Below, one piece after another: positions 1-11,272 of a stretch of 64,000 nucleotides of DNA; the stretch's first letter is position 1, and each line of letters starts with the position of its first letter. The position numbers and the translations under genes were made by a program. Below the pieces are notes generated by a model that worked only from the letters and a program-made list of their open reading frames with translations, was not told where the DNA came from and did no database searches. The DNA lies in contig CAJNDS010002780.1 of assembly GCA_905221605.1 (NCBI GenBank), forward strand, positions 216,336 through 280,335, written 5' to 3'. Source of the DNA: Symbiodinium natans (taxonomy: Eukaryota > Sar > Dinophyceae > Suessiales > Symbiodiniaceae).

Positions 1-161
1 TACAGACCCTGTTTATACGATCAGAAAGAGAAGACAAACACATACCCACGCAAGTTGTGTTGCTTGAAGCCATGCGGAGTGCCGTTGGAGACATGCGACG
101 TAAACCCTAAACCCTGAACCCTAAACCCTCAAGCCTAAACCCTAAGCCTGATTTTGGTGCA
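1..161. other. Window edge with a few telomere-like units
   Basis: Unrecognised sequence followed at about 105-150 by degenerate CCCTAAA units. I see no gene here. The segment ends at a TGCAG that could be a splice acceptor for the conserved segment downstream. Confidence 0.5.
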
Positions 162-490
162 GGACCTCACATGGAACAGACAGGAGCCGCTCAGCTTTGA
201 AGCGTCTTGGGATCAGGGTCGCTTTGGGCTACCGGATCTCACCCCCTCCCCTTTTTGCCGGTTCGGGGTTTAGGGTTTAGGGGGCTTAGCCTCTTGAGGC
301 CCACAGCTCTGAAACACAAATTCCCAGACCTGTATCCTTACGGTTTCAGTCGGGGTTTAGGGCTTCCTGTCTGCGCTCTGGGAAGAAGTCCCGTGTCTAC
401 ACCTTTGGCGCTATTTTGTTTACACTTCTTGCGCTTCGCACGCTGCAGAAACCCAGCAAGTGCGGTTTGTGGTGAAGCAGTCCCACTTTT
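162..490 (+). other. Conserved upstream segment of the AP2-like gene, probable 5' exon or leader
   Basis: This stretch precedes the AP2-like ORF and has a diverged counterpart at 20455-20690, upstream of the second AP2-like copy. Both begin after a CAG. In one shared frame they read DLTWNRQEPLSFEASW here and DLAWKRQAPLSLCDVL there, so a coding exon is possible. A short TTTAGGG insertion at about 263-286 closes that frame here. The shared GGGAAGAAGTCC stretch lies near 380. It could equally be a conserved leader. No promoter motif is evident. Confidence 0.4.
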
Positions 491-1360
491 ATGCCAAGGA
501 CCGGAAGGAAGCGGGAGTGCAAGGCCCAGCAGGCGTGCGCGGTCAAGCACGAAGCAGAAGAGGCCGAGGAGGCTGGGACGATAAGCCCTAGCAAGAGGCG
601 TCGCATCGGTCAGTCCAGCGAGTCCTTTGGCGCCGCGCCCGCAGAGAGCCGGGCGGCCGCCGACGCCTCAGCTTCGACGGGCTCCGAGACCGCAGCACGC
701 GGAGGCCCCGTACTAACGAGGGTGCGAAACATCGCCTGGAACCGACATACCGCGCTCTGGTGCGTCAGCTGGACCGAAGCTGGCAAGAACCGGCAGGTCC
801 GCTTCCCCATCTCCAAGCATTTAGCGGAGGGCCTCTCTGAGAAAAAGGCGGTGGCGGCCGCGCTGGAGGAGGCCAAGGCGTTCCGCGAGGACCTTGTGCG
901 CCGGGGCAAGCTGAAGCACCCGAAGCCCCTCACAAGCACAGTGAGGGGCGTTCGTCGCACACCAACTGGATCGTTTCTCGTCCAACTCCGCAATCCGCGC
1001 ACCAGGAAGCTACAGCATGGCGGCAGCTTCGAGACGCTGGCGGAGGCCGAGGCTAAGGCGCGGAAGCTGGCGAAGAAGCTGGGCCTGCGCAAGCAGCTGC
1101 ACGGGCAGGTGGTGCCGGTGGAGCTCTCGGATCTTCCGCGCTTCGAGCCGCTCGGGCCGGAGCAGGGAGTGGCATGGCAAATCCGTGCGCAGGCCTGGTA
1201 TGCACGTTGCCTTGTCAAAGGGAAGAACAGGTGCAAGATCTTCCGGCCCAAGGATCTCTCGGAGAAGGAGGTGCAGAAGGCCTGGAAGAAGGCGGTGGCC
1301 TGGCGCAAGCGGCAGGAGAAGGAGAGGGAGCGAGCCAAGCGGTCTCGGAAGCAATATTGA
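491..1360 (+). CDS. AP2-like DNA-binding domain protein (289 aa, single exon)
   Basis: The ORF runs from an ATG in TTTTATGCC to TGA and encodes a basic protein. The first 75 residues are low-complexity with a KRRR cluster, suggesting nuclear localisation. Three related AP2/ERF-like units follow. Unit 1 is at about residues 76-137 (VRNIAWNRHTALWCVSW, then FPISKHLAEGLSEKKA). Unit 2 is at about 150-197 (VRGVRRTPTGSFLVQLR, then GSFETLAEAEAKARKLAKKL). Unit 3 is at about 225-275 (GVAWQIRAQAWYARCLVKGK). Each has the beta-sheet W/F pattern and the Ala-rich helix typical of AP2. The C-terminus is very basic. Proteins of this type in alveolates are usually taken as transcription factors or DNA-binding proteins; that role is inferred. 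A decayed, multi-insertion copy lies at 20455-23217. The AP2 assignment is by motif only and the second domain is the clearest. An upstream exon may exist (162-490). Confidence 0.7.
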   Translation: MPRTGRKRECKAQQACAVKHEAEEAEEAGTISPSKRRRIGQSSESFGAAPAESRAAADASASTGSETAARGGPVLTRVRNIAWNRHTALWCVSWTEAGKNRQVRFPISKHLAEGLSEKKAVAAALEEAKAFREDLVRRGKLKHPKPLTSTVRGVRRTPTGSFLVQLRNPRTRKLQHGGSFETLAEAEAKARKLAKKLGLRKQLHGQVVPVELSDLPRFEPLGPEQGVAWQIRAQAWYARCLVKGKNRCKIFRPKDLSEKEVQKAWKKAVAWRKRQEKERERAKRSRKQY

Positions 1361-2470
1361 GGTGCACAGCAGGGCATATCCTCCTGAAGCGATGCGCCTC
1401 CGGTCTGTGCAGCAGGGTTGAATGGGTTTAGGGTTTATAGGGTTTAGGTCAGGGTTTAGGGTGTAGGGTTTAGGGTCTCTTTTTCTCTCTCTTGCCAGGA
1501 TCCCTGGGCGCACGAGCTTACTCAGCAAATCTGCAGACTCCGCATGTCAGGGATCCCGTTTGTGTAAGAATTCATTATAAATGGGGGTTTAGGATTAGGG
1601 TTTAGGGTTTAGGGTTTAGGGTTTAGGGTTTAGGGTTTAGGGTTTAGGGTTTAGGGTTTAGGGTGTAGGGTTTAGGGTTTAGGGTTTAGGGTTTAGGGTT
1701 TAGGGAGATGGCTACTTAGACCCAGCTGCAAGCAGTCGGCCTGCACTGGAAGCTTTCGCGCCCCAACAGCCCAGCCCCTGCAAATCCCTAACCCTGGGTC
1801 AAGACATGGCGCATAGGCACTAGAATGGCACTAGGGCCTGGTAGTTTAGGCGCTCTGGGCCCTGAACCCTAAACCCCAAACCCCAAACCCCCAACAGGCT
1901 AGGAAGCTTTTAGTTAGGGCTGTAAGATGGGAGGTCTTAGGGCTTTGGATTGAGTTTGACGAGGGGCTGAGGAGTGGGTTTATAGGGCTCATGGGGTTTA
2001 TAGGGGTTTATGCGGGGTTTTATGGGTTTATCAAGGGTTTATAAAGGGTTGACAGGGTTTGTAGGGCTTATAGGGCTTAGGAATGAAGGGGAACAGAGTC
2101 AAGCCTAAACTACCCCCCCCCCCCCCCCCCCCCCAAGCTTCCGGTGGTCGTCAAGTAAGTATCTTGAACCCGAACTCTCAACTTCATTCATGGTCTAGGG
2201 TTTAGGGTTTAGGGTTTAGGGTTTAGGGTTTAGGGTTTAGGGTTTAGGGTTTAGGGTTTAGGGTTTAGGGTTTAGGGTTTAGGGCGTGTTGAATTAGGTC
2301 ATAGGATCTTTCAGAGTCAGACTATCCAGTGCATGCGCAACATACCGTTCAGAGCTAGGGCTTAGTGCAGAAGCGCAGTACTGCCGCCGCACCTTCCTTC
2401 CCATTTAGGGTTTAGGGTTTAGGGTTTAGGGTTTAGGGTTTTGGGTTTAGGGTTTAGGGTTTAGGGCCTA
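1361..2470. repeat. Telomere-like repeat region with TTTAGGG arrays
   Basis: Nothing gene-like is seen. Near-perfect TTTAGGG arrays lie at about 1587-1706, 2196-2284 and 2405-2467, separated by unique-looking 50-300 base spacers with degenerate GGGTTTATAGG-type units near 1975-2080. Orientation is mostly TTTAGGG, with a CCCTAAA patch near 1860-1890. Confidence 0.9.
2113..2134. repeat. Poly-C tract, 22 C
   Basis: An uninterrupted run of C between two telomere-like blocks. Similar C or G runs occur at about ten other places in the window. Confidence 0.95.
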
Positions 2471-2471
2471 G

Positions 2472-2613
2472 ACTTGCGTGCCCAGCGGAACCCTGTTGCC
2501 CCCCCGTTTTGGTTCAAGGTTCCCCTATACTGTAACCAACCTCAAACAGGGTACCCTCCCTAAACCCTAAACCCGTATTCTCATACGGTCATTGTGCTAC
2601 CAAGTATAGCCAG
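2472..2613. mobile_element. Family 1 TIR element, degenerate copy
   Basis: The left end resembles CTTGGTAGCCCAGTGG (here CTTGCGTGCCCAGCGG) and the right end is GTGCTACCAAG, its inverse. The interior carries the family's GGTTCAAGGTTCCC and AACCAACC segments plus two CCCTAAA units near the right end. Flanking TAGA/TATA could be a decayed 4-bp target duplication. Compare 21655-21765, 22545-22776, 34470-34604 and 61323-61432. Confidence 0.6.
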
Positions 2614-4133
2614 TAAAGCCTCCGTACACTCAATGCCGCTGGCTGGCTGAAAAATGGCGATAGTCTCCGAATCAGTAAGTAGCTACGTGAGTCGTGCTGA
2701 GCTTCTGCACACAGCGGTCTGCCATACAAGATCCACAAACCCTAATCCTATATTCCCAAACCCCAAACCCTAAACATTCCTAAACCCGAAATCCTCAGAA
2801 AGGCTCAGTGTGGTCTTAGGCGGCAAGGATCAGAACCCACAAGCCGACAGGGATCAGGAATCGAAACATGATTCTAGCAGCCAGCGCTATGGGGTGCAGG
2901 CTCGTCAGACAGGCGAGTTCTCTGTGTGTGTGTGCGCGAGTGTGTAGAGGTTCGTGGTTTTAGGGTTTAGGGTTTAGGGTTTAGGGTTTAGGGTTTAGGG
3001 TTTAGGGTGCAGGGGTCCGATTTGCCATAAGAAGCGTCGTTTCACTGGGTTAGTTGCAAGTAATAGCTGCTCCCAACGGGTTCATTTTCTTTTGGTGGGC
3101 CCCTAGGTTCCCTAAACCCTAAACCCTAAACCCTAAACCCTATACCCTATACCCTATAAACCCTAAACCCTAAACCCGCCATGAACCCCTCACAAGGGAG
3201 CCTTTTGTATTTCCCAAGTTGCTGGGGCACCCCGGGGGGCAGCTATGGTTGATGGTGCATGGTCCTCGATCTTGGTTGACGGGAGGGAACCCTAAAGCCT
3301 AAACCCTAAACCCTAAACCCTAAACCCTAAACCGTCAGGGGTTTAGGGACGTAGGGGTTCGAGGGGTAGGGCTTCGGGTTTAGATGTAGCGTTTGGGGTT
3401 TAGGGTTTGGGGTTTAGGGTTTGGGGTTTAGGGTAAAACCCTCAACCATGAGCCCAAAGCTTGGTTAGCAGTTCTATTCGTTGAGTCCTGAGCCCTTGCC
3501 GACAAGGGTCCTGAAGGTCTTCGGGGGTTCGTGTTTAGGGTTTAAACCCCAAACCCTAAACCCTAACCTCAGTGGTCGTTCAACATGCCTGGCCCATCCT
3601 TCTTTTTGGTAAGGAGTGCCCTTCAAGGTGATTTTTGCCGGTGGTCCATCCAACCCTAAACCCTAAAACCTAAACCCTAACATGGCTTTGGAAACGAGGC
3701 TTGCTGCAAGCTGGGCGCGTCCCATGTCGGCGGTTGCCAGAGCCTTAGTCGTTACCCACAAGCACCCAGGGTTTAAAGCTTTCAGGGTGTTTAGGGTTGC
3801 GGTGCGGGGTAGGGTTTAGGGTTTAGGGTTTAGGGTTTAGGCTTTAGGCTTTAGGCTTTAGGGTTTCGGGTGTAGGGTCAGGGTTTAGGGTTTAGGGTTT
3901 GGGGTTTGGGGTTTGGGGTTTAGGGTTTTAAGTTTTGGGTTTAGGGTTCAGGGTTTAGGGTTTGGGGTTTATTTAGGGTTTAGGGTTTAGGGTGAAAGTG
4001 GTCGATATCACTATCATCATGTAAATCATGGTTGGTGACATTTCATAACTAAGCCCGGTATTGTCGCGTGACGCGCATAAGTAGCTCGGGATCTGAAGAC
4101 ACTAGGGAGAAGATCTGCGCGGTGTCTGGGACG
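2614..4133. repeat. Mixed-orientation telomere-like patches with spacers
   Basis: I see no gene. Short arrays switch orientation repeatedly: TTTAGGG at about 2960-3008 and 3790-3990, CCCTAAA at about 3113-3176 and 3290-3335. Spacers of 60-250 bases show no recognisable coding. Confidence 0.8.
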
Positions 4134-4595
4134 GCCTCAAAACCCTTAACCCTTAAGCCCTGAAACCCTAAACCCTAAATCCACAAACCCTAAACCCTAA
4201 ACCCCCGAACCCTAAACCCGTAAAACCCCTAAACCCTCAACCCCCAAACCCCTAAACCCCAAAACCGCTAAACCCCAAAACCCCAAAACCCTAAACCCTA
4301 AACCCTCAACCCCTAAACCCCTAAACCCCTAAACCTTAAACCCTAAACCCTAAACCCTAAACCGCTCAACCCCTAAACCCCCTAAACGCCCTAAACCCCC
4401 TAAACCCCTGAACCCTAAACCCCTGAACCCCTGAACCCTAAACCCCTGAACCCTAAACCCTTAAACCCTAAGCCCTAAACCCCTGAACCCTAAACCCTTA
4501 AACCCTAAGCCCCTCAACCCTTCAACCCCTCAACCCCTAAACCCTAAACCCTAAACCCTAAACCCTAAACTCTAAACCCTAAACCCTAAACCCTG
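4134..4595. repeat. Long degenerate CCCTAAA array
   Basis: About 460 bases of CCCTAAA, CCCCTAAA, CCCTGAA and CCTCAA units mixed together. The unit length drifts between 7 and 8 bases, unlike the homogeneous arrays elsewhere. Confidence 0.95.
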
Positions 4596-4712
4596 AGGCG
4601 GGCGAAGGCTGGTGAGCCGCAGATCCAGGCGACGCGAGCTTGCAGTTTATCGAACAGCTCTTCAGGGTGATCCTTAGGGACTGGGTAGGTAACCTTCAAC
4701 CTTTTCTGGTTC

Positions 4713-4877
4713 AGGGTTTAGGGTTTAGGGTTTAGGGTTTAGGGTTTAGGGTTTAGGGTTTAGGGTTTAGGGTTTAGGGTTTAGGGTTTAGGGTTTAGGG
4801 TTAGGGTTTAGGGTTTAGGGTTTAGGGTTTAGGGTTTAGGGTTTAGGATGTAGAGTTTAGGGTTTAGGGTTTGGGGT
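4713..4877. repeat. TTTAGGG array
   Basis: More than 20 tandem TTTAGGG units, nearly perfect, with one unit shortened to TTAGGG near 4800. Confidence 0.97.
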
Positions 4878-5995
4878 TCCTACTATATATACAGGGCTGA
4901 CCTTTGATGGGAAAGGGTCTTCAGCACGCTAGGATCGCAGGAAGCTCAATAGCTTCCGCAGTCCCACGCGGGCCCAAGCAAAAACCTAAAGGGTTTAGGG
5001 TTTAGGGTTTGGGGTTTGGGGTTTGGGGTTTGGGGTTTGGGGTTTGGGGTTTGGGGTTTGGGGTTTGGGGTTTAGGGGGGTTTGGGGTTCAGGGATTACC
5101 ACAGGTCCAACTTGTCAACTCCATTAGAAGCAGGCTCTACACTGTAGCAGCACTCATGCTTGAGACTGCTGCAGAGCGACCTCCCGCCCTCAACCCCCGC
5201 CCCCCCCCCCGATCATCTCTTCATCGTGAGCCCTAATCCCTAAACCCTAAACCCTAAACCCTAAAAAACAACCTAAACCATAAATCCTAAGCCCCGAACC
5301 CCAAACCCCGAACCTAAACCCTAAATCCTAACTGTCCATGGGTGGGTGTGGGTGGTAGTGGCCAAAGGAGCGCAGGATTTCGAACCTCGATCCCTGCACC
5401 GAAATTTTGGGGTATTAGGGTCTTAGGGTTTTAGGGCTTTAGGGTTTTGGGGTTTAGGGTTTAGGGTTTAGGGTTTGGGGTTTGGGGTATGGAGGTCTGT
5501 GAAGAACATCCTCGAAGCTCAAGCACAGATGCAGCCTCAGGCACCTGGCCCCCATGGAGAAGTGACAGAACGCATCCTCGCACGCAGGTGCCGGGCAAGT
5601 CCCGCGCATGACTTAGGGTGTTTTCGCTTCGGTTTGGGTTTAGGGTTTAGGGTTTGGGTTTAGGGTTTAGGTTTAGGGTTTGGGGCTTGGGGGTTTGGGG
5701 TTTGGGGTTTAGGGTTTAGGGTTTAGGGTTTAGGGTTTAGGTTTAGGGTTTAGGTTCATAAGGGTTTAGGGGCTTGAGGGTCTGCAGGGTTGACAGGGTG
5801 GGGCCCCTGTAGCTGCGATGCAGATGATGGATCATGCCCCCTGCCCCAGCAGCATAGACCCAAACTCCTAAACCCCAACACACTAAACCCCTAAAACTCT
5901 CAAACCCTAAACCCCTAAAACCTAAACCCCTCAACCCCGCCCCTAAACCTTAAACCCCGAAACCCTGCGACCGTTAACCCCTAAAACCTTCACCC
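4878..5995. repeat. Variant arrays (TTTGGGG) and spacers
   Basis: A homogeneous TTTGGGG variant array lies at about 5005-5070, and mixed units at about 5400-5490 and 5630-5755. Open frames here (for example 5009-5236) read only through repeat (MGFGVWGLGFGVWGLGF-like) and are not genes. The spacer at about 5495-5625 is unrecognised. Confidence 0.85.
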
Positions 5996-6088
5996 CTAAA
6001 CCCTAAACCCTAAACCCTAAACCCTAAACCCTAAACCCTAAACCCTAAACCCTAAACCCTAAACCCTAAACCCTAAACCCTAAACCCT
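5996..6088. repeat. CCCTAAA array
   Basis: About 13 perfect CCCTAAA units in tandem. Confidence 0.97.
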
Positions 6089-7440
6089 GTAGCAGGTGCA
6101 GCTGAACTTGCAAGAAGATAGATTTTGCTCCGATCGACGTGGCCCGCCTAAAGCCGCAAGCAGCGGACTGCTTGACTCGGACCCAGAGGGTACAGGCCCT
6201 CATTCCTTTTTGTTTTTTGGGGGGGTGGGGGTTTAGGGTTTATGGGTTTATGGGTTTAGGGTCAAGGTTCCCCTAGACTAGAAGCCCCTTGAGGTCATTC
6301 TTGGGTCTGGTTGATGCAGATGCGGAGTCCGGGATTGTGGGTTTTCTTTCGAGGGGGGAACAAGAGAGCTTCCAAGCATTCGCCCTGTCAGAGCTGAGCA
6401 AATCAGTTGGCTTGGCAGGCAATGTGCCGGAAAGCTATACTAGACGCTCCTGGCCCTGCAAAAAGCACGAGGCTCTTTGCATCTCTTTGTGCTCGCCCGC
6501 TTCTGGGAGTGGAAGTCCCTCCGCTGATAGACACAGCGTGCTGCGAGAATGGCCCCCGGAGGGCTAAACGCATCAAGGCGCTTGCTCGAGCTTCTTGCGC
6601 TGGGCGCGTGTTTCTGTGGACTCTTGCAGACAATGTGCCGACTGGCCCGCAGGCTTTGAAAGCCAGAATCGACTATTTTGGCCTTTCAACAAGCATCAGG
6701 CTCTTCGTGCTCGCTTGCGCGCAGGAGTGGAAGACTCTCCTCTGATTATGCCCACGTCAGGCATCCCAGAGCATGCCAATCTCGACAATGAGGTTTCAGC
6801 TCCAGTTTACTCAAGCAGTTGTGCCCCTCCGAACTTAGATCAAGCTGCTCCTTTGATTTGTTCGATGTCGCATGCAGAGGTGGCGAGCAGCGTGCAACAG
6901 CACGCGCAAGAGCTGTGTTTCCTGAAAAGTCGGCTTGTGGCAGGCACAGCTGAAGTTCCCATGTCCACTTGTAAGATTTTAGGATGACATCCTGCGCACC
7001 AACAGTCCTGCGACCGAAGGAGGCTCCACTCTTCTCGAAAGCATTGGCGTGCCAAAAACTTCTCGCGCTTTAGTACATGGAGACAGGCAGGTTCCCGGGT
7101 CTTGATGTGCAAGTATCCATCTCCATTTTTTGGGGTTGGTATGGGTGGTTAGCCACGAGTCTCCGGTTACATGGCCAGCAGGACTCTCAACGCAGAAAAG
7201 CACATGTCCCTTGTTTCGCCTGCACATCCTGAGATTGACCAAACTGTCGGGCTGTCTGTTTCGTTCCGAATTTACGGAGTGACAGGATTCAGGGACGTCA
7301 GGCCCTGGCAGCTCAATTTTGCAGCCCCCTTAATCCTGAACACATTGGGGAGGGCCAGAATCAAGCTACAAGCAGCAGCGGCTGCTTCATGCAGATGCGG
7401 AGGCCATGATTGTGAGGCCGGTTGCAGAGCCGAACCGCCC
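6089..7440. repeat. Ordinary-composition DNA with internal repeat family R1
   Basis: Three diverged copies of a roughly 130-base unit lie at about 6420-6560, 6640-6790 and 7745-7880. They share the pattern CAATGTGCCG, GCTCTTNGTGCTCGC, GGAGTGGAAG and GCCAATCTCGACAATGAGG. Several overlapping open frames of 75-130 codons on both strands cross this area, but none has a recognisable domain and they conflict. I treat it as decayed repetitive DNA. A gene remnant is possible. Confidence 0.45.
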
Positions 7441-8640
7441 TAAACCCGAAACCCTAAACCCTAGCCCTAAACCCTAAACCAGTTCTCGCAATCAAGGGCC
7501 TGCACCTAAACCCTAAACCCTAAACCCCAAACCCTAAACCCTAAACCCCACACCCGGACGTGCCGGTTCTGCGCAAGCCGAGGCATTCTGAGGGCTGCGC
7601 TGTTGGCCCTCTCGGAGTTGGAGGGCGTCAATCTGGCCAGTAGGGTTTCGGGTTTAGGGTTTAGGGTTTAGGGTTTAGGGTTTAGGGTGTAGGGTTTAGG
7701 GTTTAGGGTTTAGGGTTTCGCGTCTGTCGGGTTTAGGGTTGCTGGAATAGGCTAGACTATCTGGGCCCTTCGACGAGCACCTGGCTCGTTACGGCTCTTG
7801 GTGCTCGCCCTTGCGCGGGAGTGGAAGTCCCTTCCTGATGTGGCACACGTGCCAATCTCGACAATGAGGTCTGAGTCAAGACCCTAAACCCTACACCCCT
7901 AAACCCTACACCCTACACCCTCAACCCTAAACCCTAAACCAACCCACATGGGGGGTGCAATTGCGCACTTTCCGCCATACAAGTGTCCGGGCTCGGCTGG
8001 CTCCCACTGCATCGATTTACTTGCAACATCCTCGTGGCTTCGGGGTGCTTGGAAACAAGTTTTCATTTTGGGCACTTCAATTCCTAAGAAACAACTAAGA
8101 TTATAATTTTTGCTAGGGTTCCAAGTTCAGTATAGGTGGGGTTTCATCACTCGCCCGGGGCCTTCTGGAAGATCTCTGTTGCGTCGCAAGCCCTGCGCAT
8201 GTGGCGACATTGGAGGGGAAGGGGGGTAGCATGGCTCCGTTTAGGTCCAGGTCTCTGGGATGGCTCCCTGGGATGATGTGCTGAGAAAAGAGCAAAGCTA
8301 GTGGTGTCGCACGGCTATCAGGATGTGTAGGCGCACAGTCCTGCAATGGCAGTGGCGTGCGTGCCTGGTGGATGACTCCCTGGCAGCTTTCGTGAACGAC
8401 ACAGCTTTGCATCTCGCATTTCTCTTTCCGGCCAGTCCACATGGCCAAGAGCTTCATGGAATCCTACCCTAAACCCTAAACCCTAAACCCTAAACCCTAA
8501 ACCCTAAACCTTCTTCGCCGTAGCCGCCGCAATGGTGTGCCGTTGACGCGGCCGTGCCTGGGGGAGGGCATTCAAGACAGGTTCAGGTGGCCCAGCTCGG
8601 GCTCAAACCTCCATATGCCTGTATGCGACTATTTACTATT
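7441..8640. repeat. Telomere-like patches, third R1 copy, unrecognised spacer
   Basis: Short CCCTAAA and TTTAGGG patches lie at about 7441-7550, 7645-7735, 7880-7940 and 8465-8510. The third R1 copy is at about 7745-7880. A minus-strand open frame at 8113-8457 (114 codons) has no recognisable domain. Confidence 0.5.
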
Positions 8641-8724
8641 TGCTTAAGAACCCCCAAAAAGTAAAAAGTTAAAATCCCTACGTTGCCCTTAGAAGGAGGA
8701 TCATTTTTTGGGGGGTTCTAAAGC
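8641..8724. mobile_element. Family 11 TIR element (MITE-like)
   Basis: An 84-base element with long ends. The left end is TGCTTAAGAACCCCCAAAAA and the right end TTTTTTGGGGGGTTCTAAAG plus CA is its inverse with one or two mismatches over about 22 bases. There is no coding capacity. Confidence 0.75.
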
Positions 8725-11180
8725 AACTAGTGTGGTCTGTGCTCAGGCTCGAGACTGCTGTATGCGCTTGCGCTGACTCCCCACTTAGCACGCTCTCAGC
8801 TGCGCCCTCCCCTCAGTATATGGGCAGGACTGGCAGAGGCCGGAATGAACCCATATGCCGCGTACACGTGCAAACTTTCCGCAGTATATCTGACCTCGCC
8901 TGGCTCCACCTGCCACAAACTGCTTGCAAATTCCTCATGTATGCCGACACCCAGGGTTCCAACACATGCCCCAACCGTTCAGCGTGATCTTCCGGGCTCG
9001 AGGGTTCGGGATGTTTTTGCCCACCGTCCTGCAATGGCAGTCGCGTGAGTGCATGGTGGGTTTTCTTTCAGCTCCAGCAGCTCTGTCCCTGTATTGTCTG
9101 TGCGCAGGCTGGAGGATACTGCACGTGTTGTGCCGCGTCACCGCTTAGCACACACACGTGTGCGCCCTAAACCCTAAACCCTGAACCCTGAACCCTAAAC
9201 CCTAAACCCTAAACCCTAAACCCTGAACCCTGAACCCTAAACCCTAAACCCTAAACCCTAAATCCTAATCCCTACAACTCAGTCTGGAAAGAGCTGCCAA
9301 GGGCCGAAATGAACCCAGGGCTGAGCAAGCTCGACTGGCCCCAGCTGCTACAATGCGCATGCAGCATCCCCATGGCAGCCGACGCCAGACAATTCAACAC
9401 TTCGCTAGATCGTTCTTTCTGAGCTTCTGGGCTCGAGGGTTGAGGGCCCACAGTGGTACAGGCTTATAAATCCTGCAACTTGAAATATCTTCAGATCATG
9501 GCCAAGGGGATGGCCTTTGGGCTTTTGGGATATTCTCACACCGCCCCTGAATCTTGTCTATATACCTGCACAGATCTAGTGGTCAATGCACTCAAACGAA
9601 TTCACAGCTCTCAGCGGCAAAGTAGGCCATGATTGAACCGTACTTGCGCGCTGCAGCAGACTCACGGACCCAGCCGACGTCCAGCAGGATTGGTTACAGG
9701 GCAGCCGCAATCATCCTAAAGCCATACATCCCTAAACCCTAAACCCTAATCCCTACACCCTAAACCCTAATCTGAGGCAACCCAGGCAGAAGTACTTGCG
9801 CTTGTGCTGCGTTTGTGAAGTGTAGGATGCAAGTGCTCACCAGGCAATCGCCAGGCCTACTTCCCAAGGCTCGGCATTTGCAAGAGTGCCTAGTTGATGG
9901 TGGCTTGGCAATGAATTTTCGTGAACAGCACAGTTTTCAGGCTCCCATTTTTCTTCCCTGTGTGTGCACAGCTGCGTACACCACTGCACGGCTAAACGCA
10001 AACATTACTGGCACCAGGTAACCAGGTAGCTCACAGGAATGGACACTCATGCACCTCAAACAGTGCAACGCCTGCATGGAATGTGCATAATGTGCTCAGG
10101 CACACGTTCTTTCCAACGACTCCAGCACTTAATTAGTATGCACACATGCGCATCCCCAAGCCCTAAAGCCCTAAACCCTAAACCCTGAACCCACGGTGCA
10201 GCAAAGGCGCCGAAATCAACCTATGTGCAGCGTACAGATCTGCGATTGCCGTTTTCCAGCCCCTCTGAGACATCTCAGCTTGGGACCTACGAAAGTCTCC
10301 CACCGCCTTTTTCAACTAAGCCTGCAGGCTTGGCATTGACCCATAGTTTGCCTGGCGCTTGGGTTCTGGCCCTATAGACCCGAAACCCCAGAACCCTAAA
10401 GCCCTAATCAGCGCTGGAGGTTGCTTGCTGTGTGGCACGTTGGCATGCAGAAGCTCATGGGTAGTCTCCTAAACTAGGGTCCCTTTTTGGGTACCCATCA
10501 TAAGGCGGCGCCCAGGTGCACGAACAAGACTGATCTCTGGAGCTTAAGTGCTGCAGCAGCATGCTGGGTGCGAGAGCAGGTAGTTGCAAATCTTCGGCTG
10601 CGACTGGTGGGTGTCATTCCAAGGTCGGTGTTGCGAGAGGCTTCACCTCGAGTTGCATGCTCAGACGATTTTCGCCAAGGCGTGAGTAAGTTGGATCGGG
10701 CGGTCTGTTGGAGCGCTTGTTGGCTCCTGGCTGTTGTGCTCAGAGGCTACAGTGGCTGCAGTAGCTGCAGGCACGTGCCCCAGCCCGACATGGACATGTC
10801 GGTGTAGTCGGTGTGCTGTTGGACTCAACACCGTCAAGATGGCACCAAGCGCGCGACTGGGTCTCTCTTTCATAGCCAAGCCTTGCCAGACCCTGTGTGC
10901 AAAGGATGGATCGAGGGAACGGTGTCGCCACGTTCTGCCACAACACGGAATGCGCGTGATACGAGCTGCGTTCGCCAGGCAAGCCGACTTCTGGCCTCCC
11001 ATGCATAGACATCTAGTTGCGAACCCTAAAGCCTTAAATCCCTAGACCCTAAGCCCTAAGCCCTAATCTGAGGCAACCCAGGAAGAAGCTGCAGGAGTGC
11101 TTAAGCTGCAAGAGTGATTGTGCTTAGTAGGCCGGGCAGTCGCCAGGCGTACCTCACAAGGCCCTGCAGCTGCATGAGTG

Positions 11181-11272
11181 CCCCTACACTCTGAAACCTA
11201 AACCCAAAACCCTAAACAGCCTAAGCCGTAAACCGCATAACCCGAAACCCTAGACCCTGAACCCTGGTTGAT
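11181..11272. repeat. Telomere-like array inserted in one copy of a duplicated segment
   Basis: The copy near 9887-9897 reads GAGTGCCTAGTTGATGG. The copy here reads GAGTGCCC, then about 85 bases of degenerate AAACCCT units, then TGGTTGATGG. The array is thus absent from one paralogous site and present in the other. Confidence 0.7.

Noticed and set aside
610-1377. A 255-codon minus-strand gene opposite the AP2-like gene
   Set aside because: It is a shadow of a GC-rich coding region; the plus frame has domain structure and a paralog conserved in that frame.
5009-5236. GFGVWGLGF-repeat peptide
   Set aside because: A direct by-product of TTTGGGG units.
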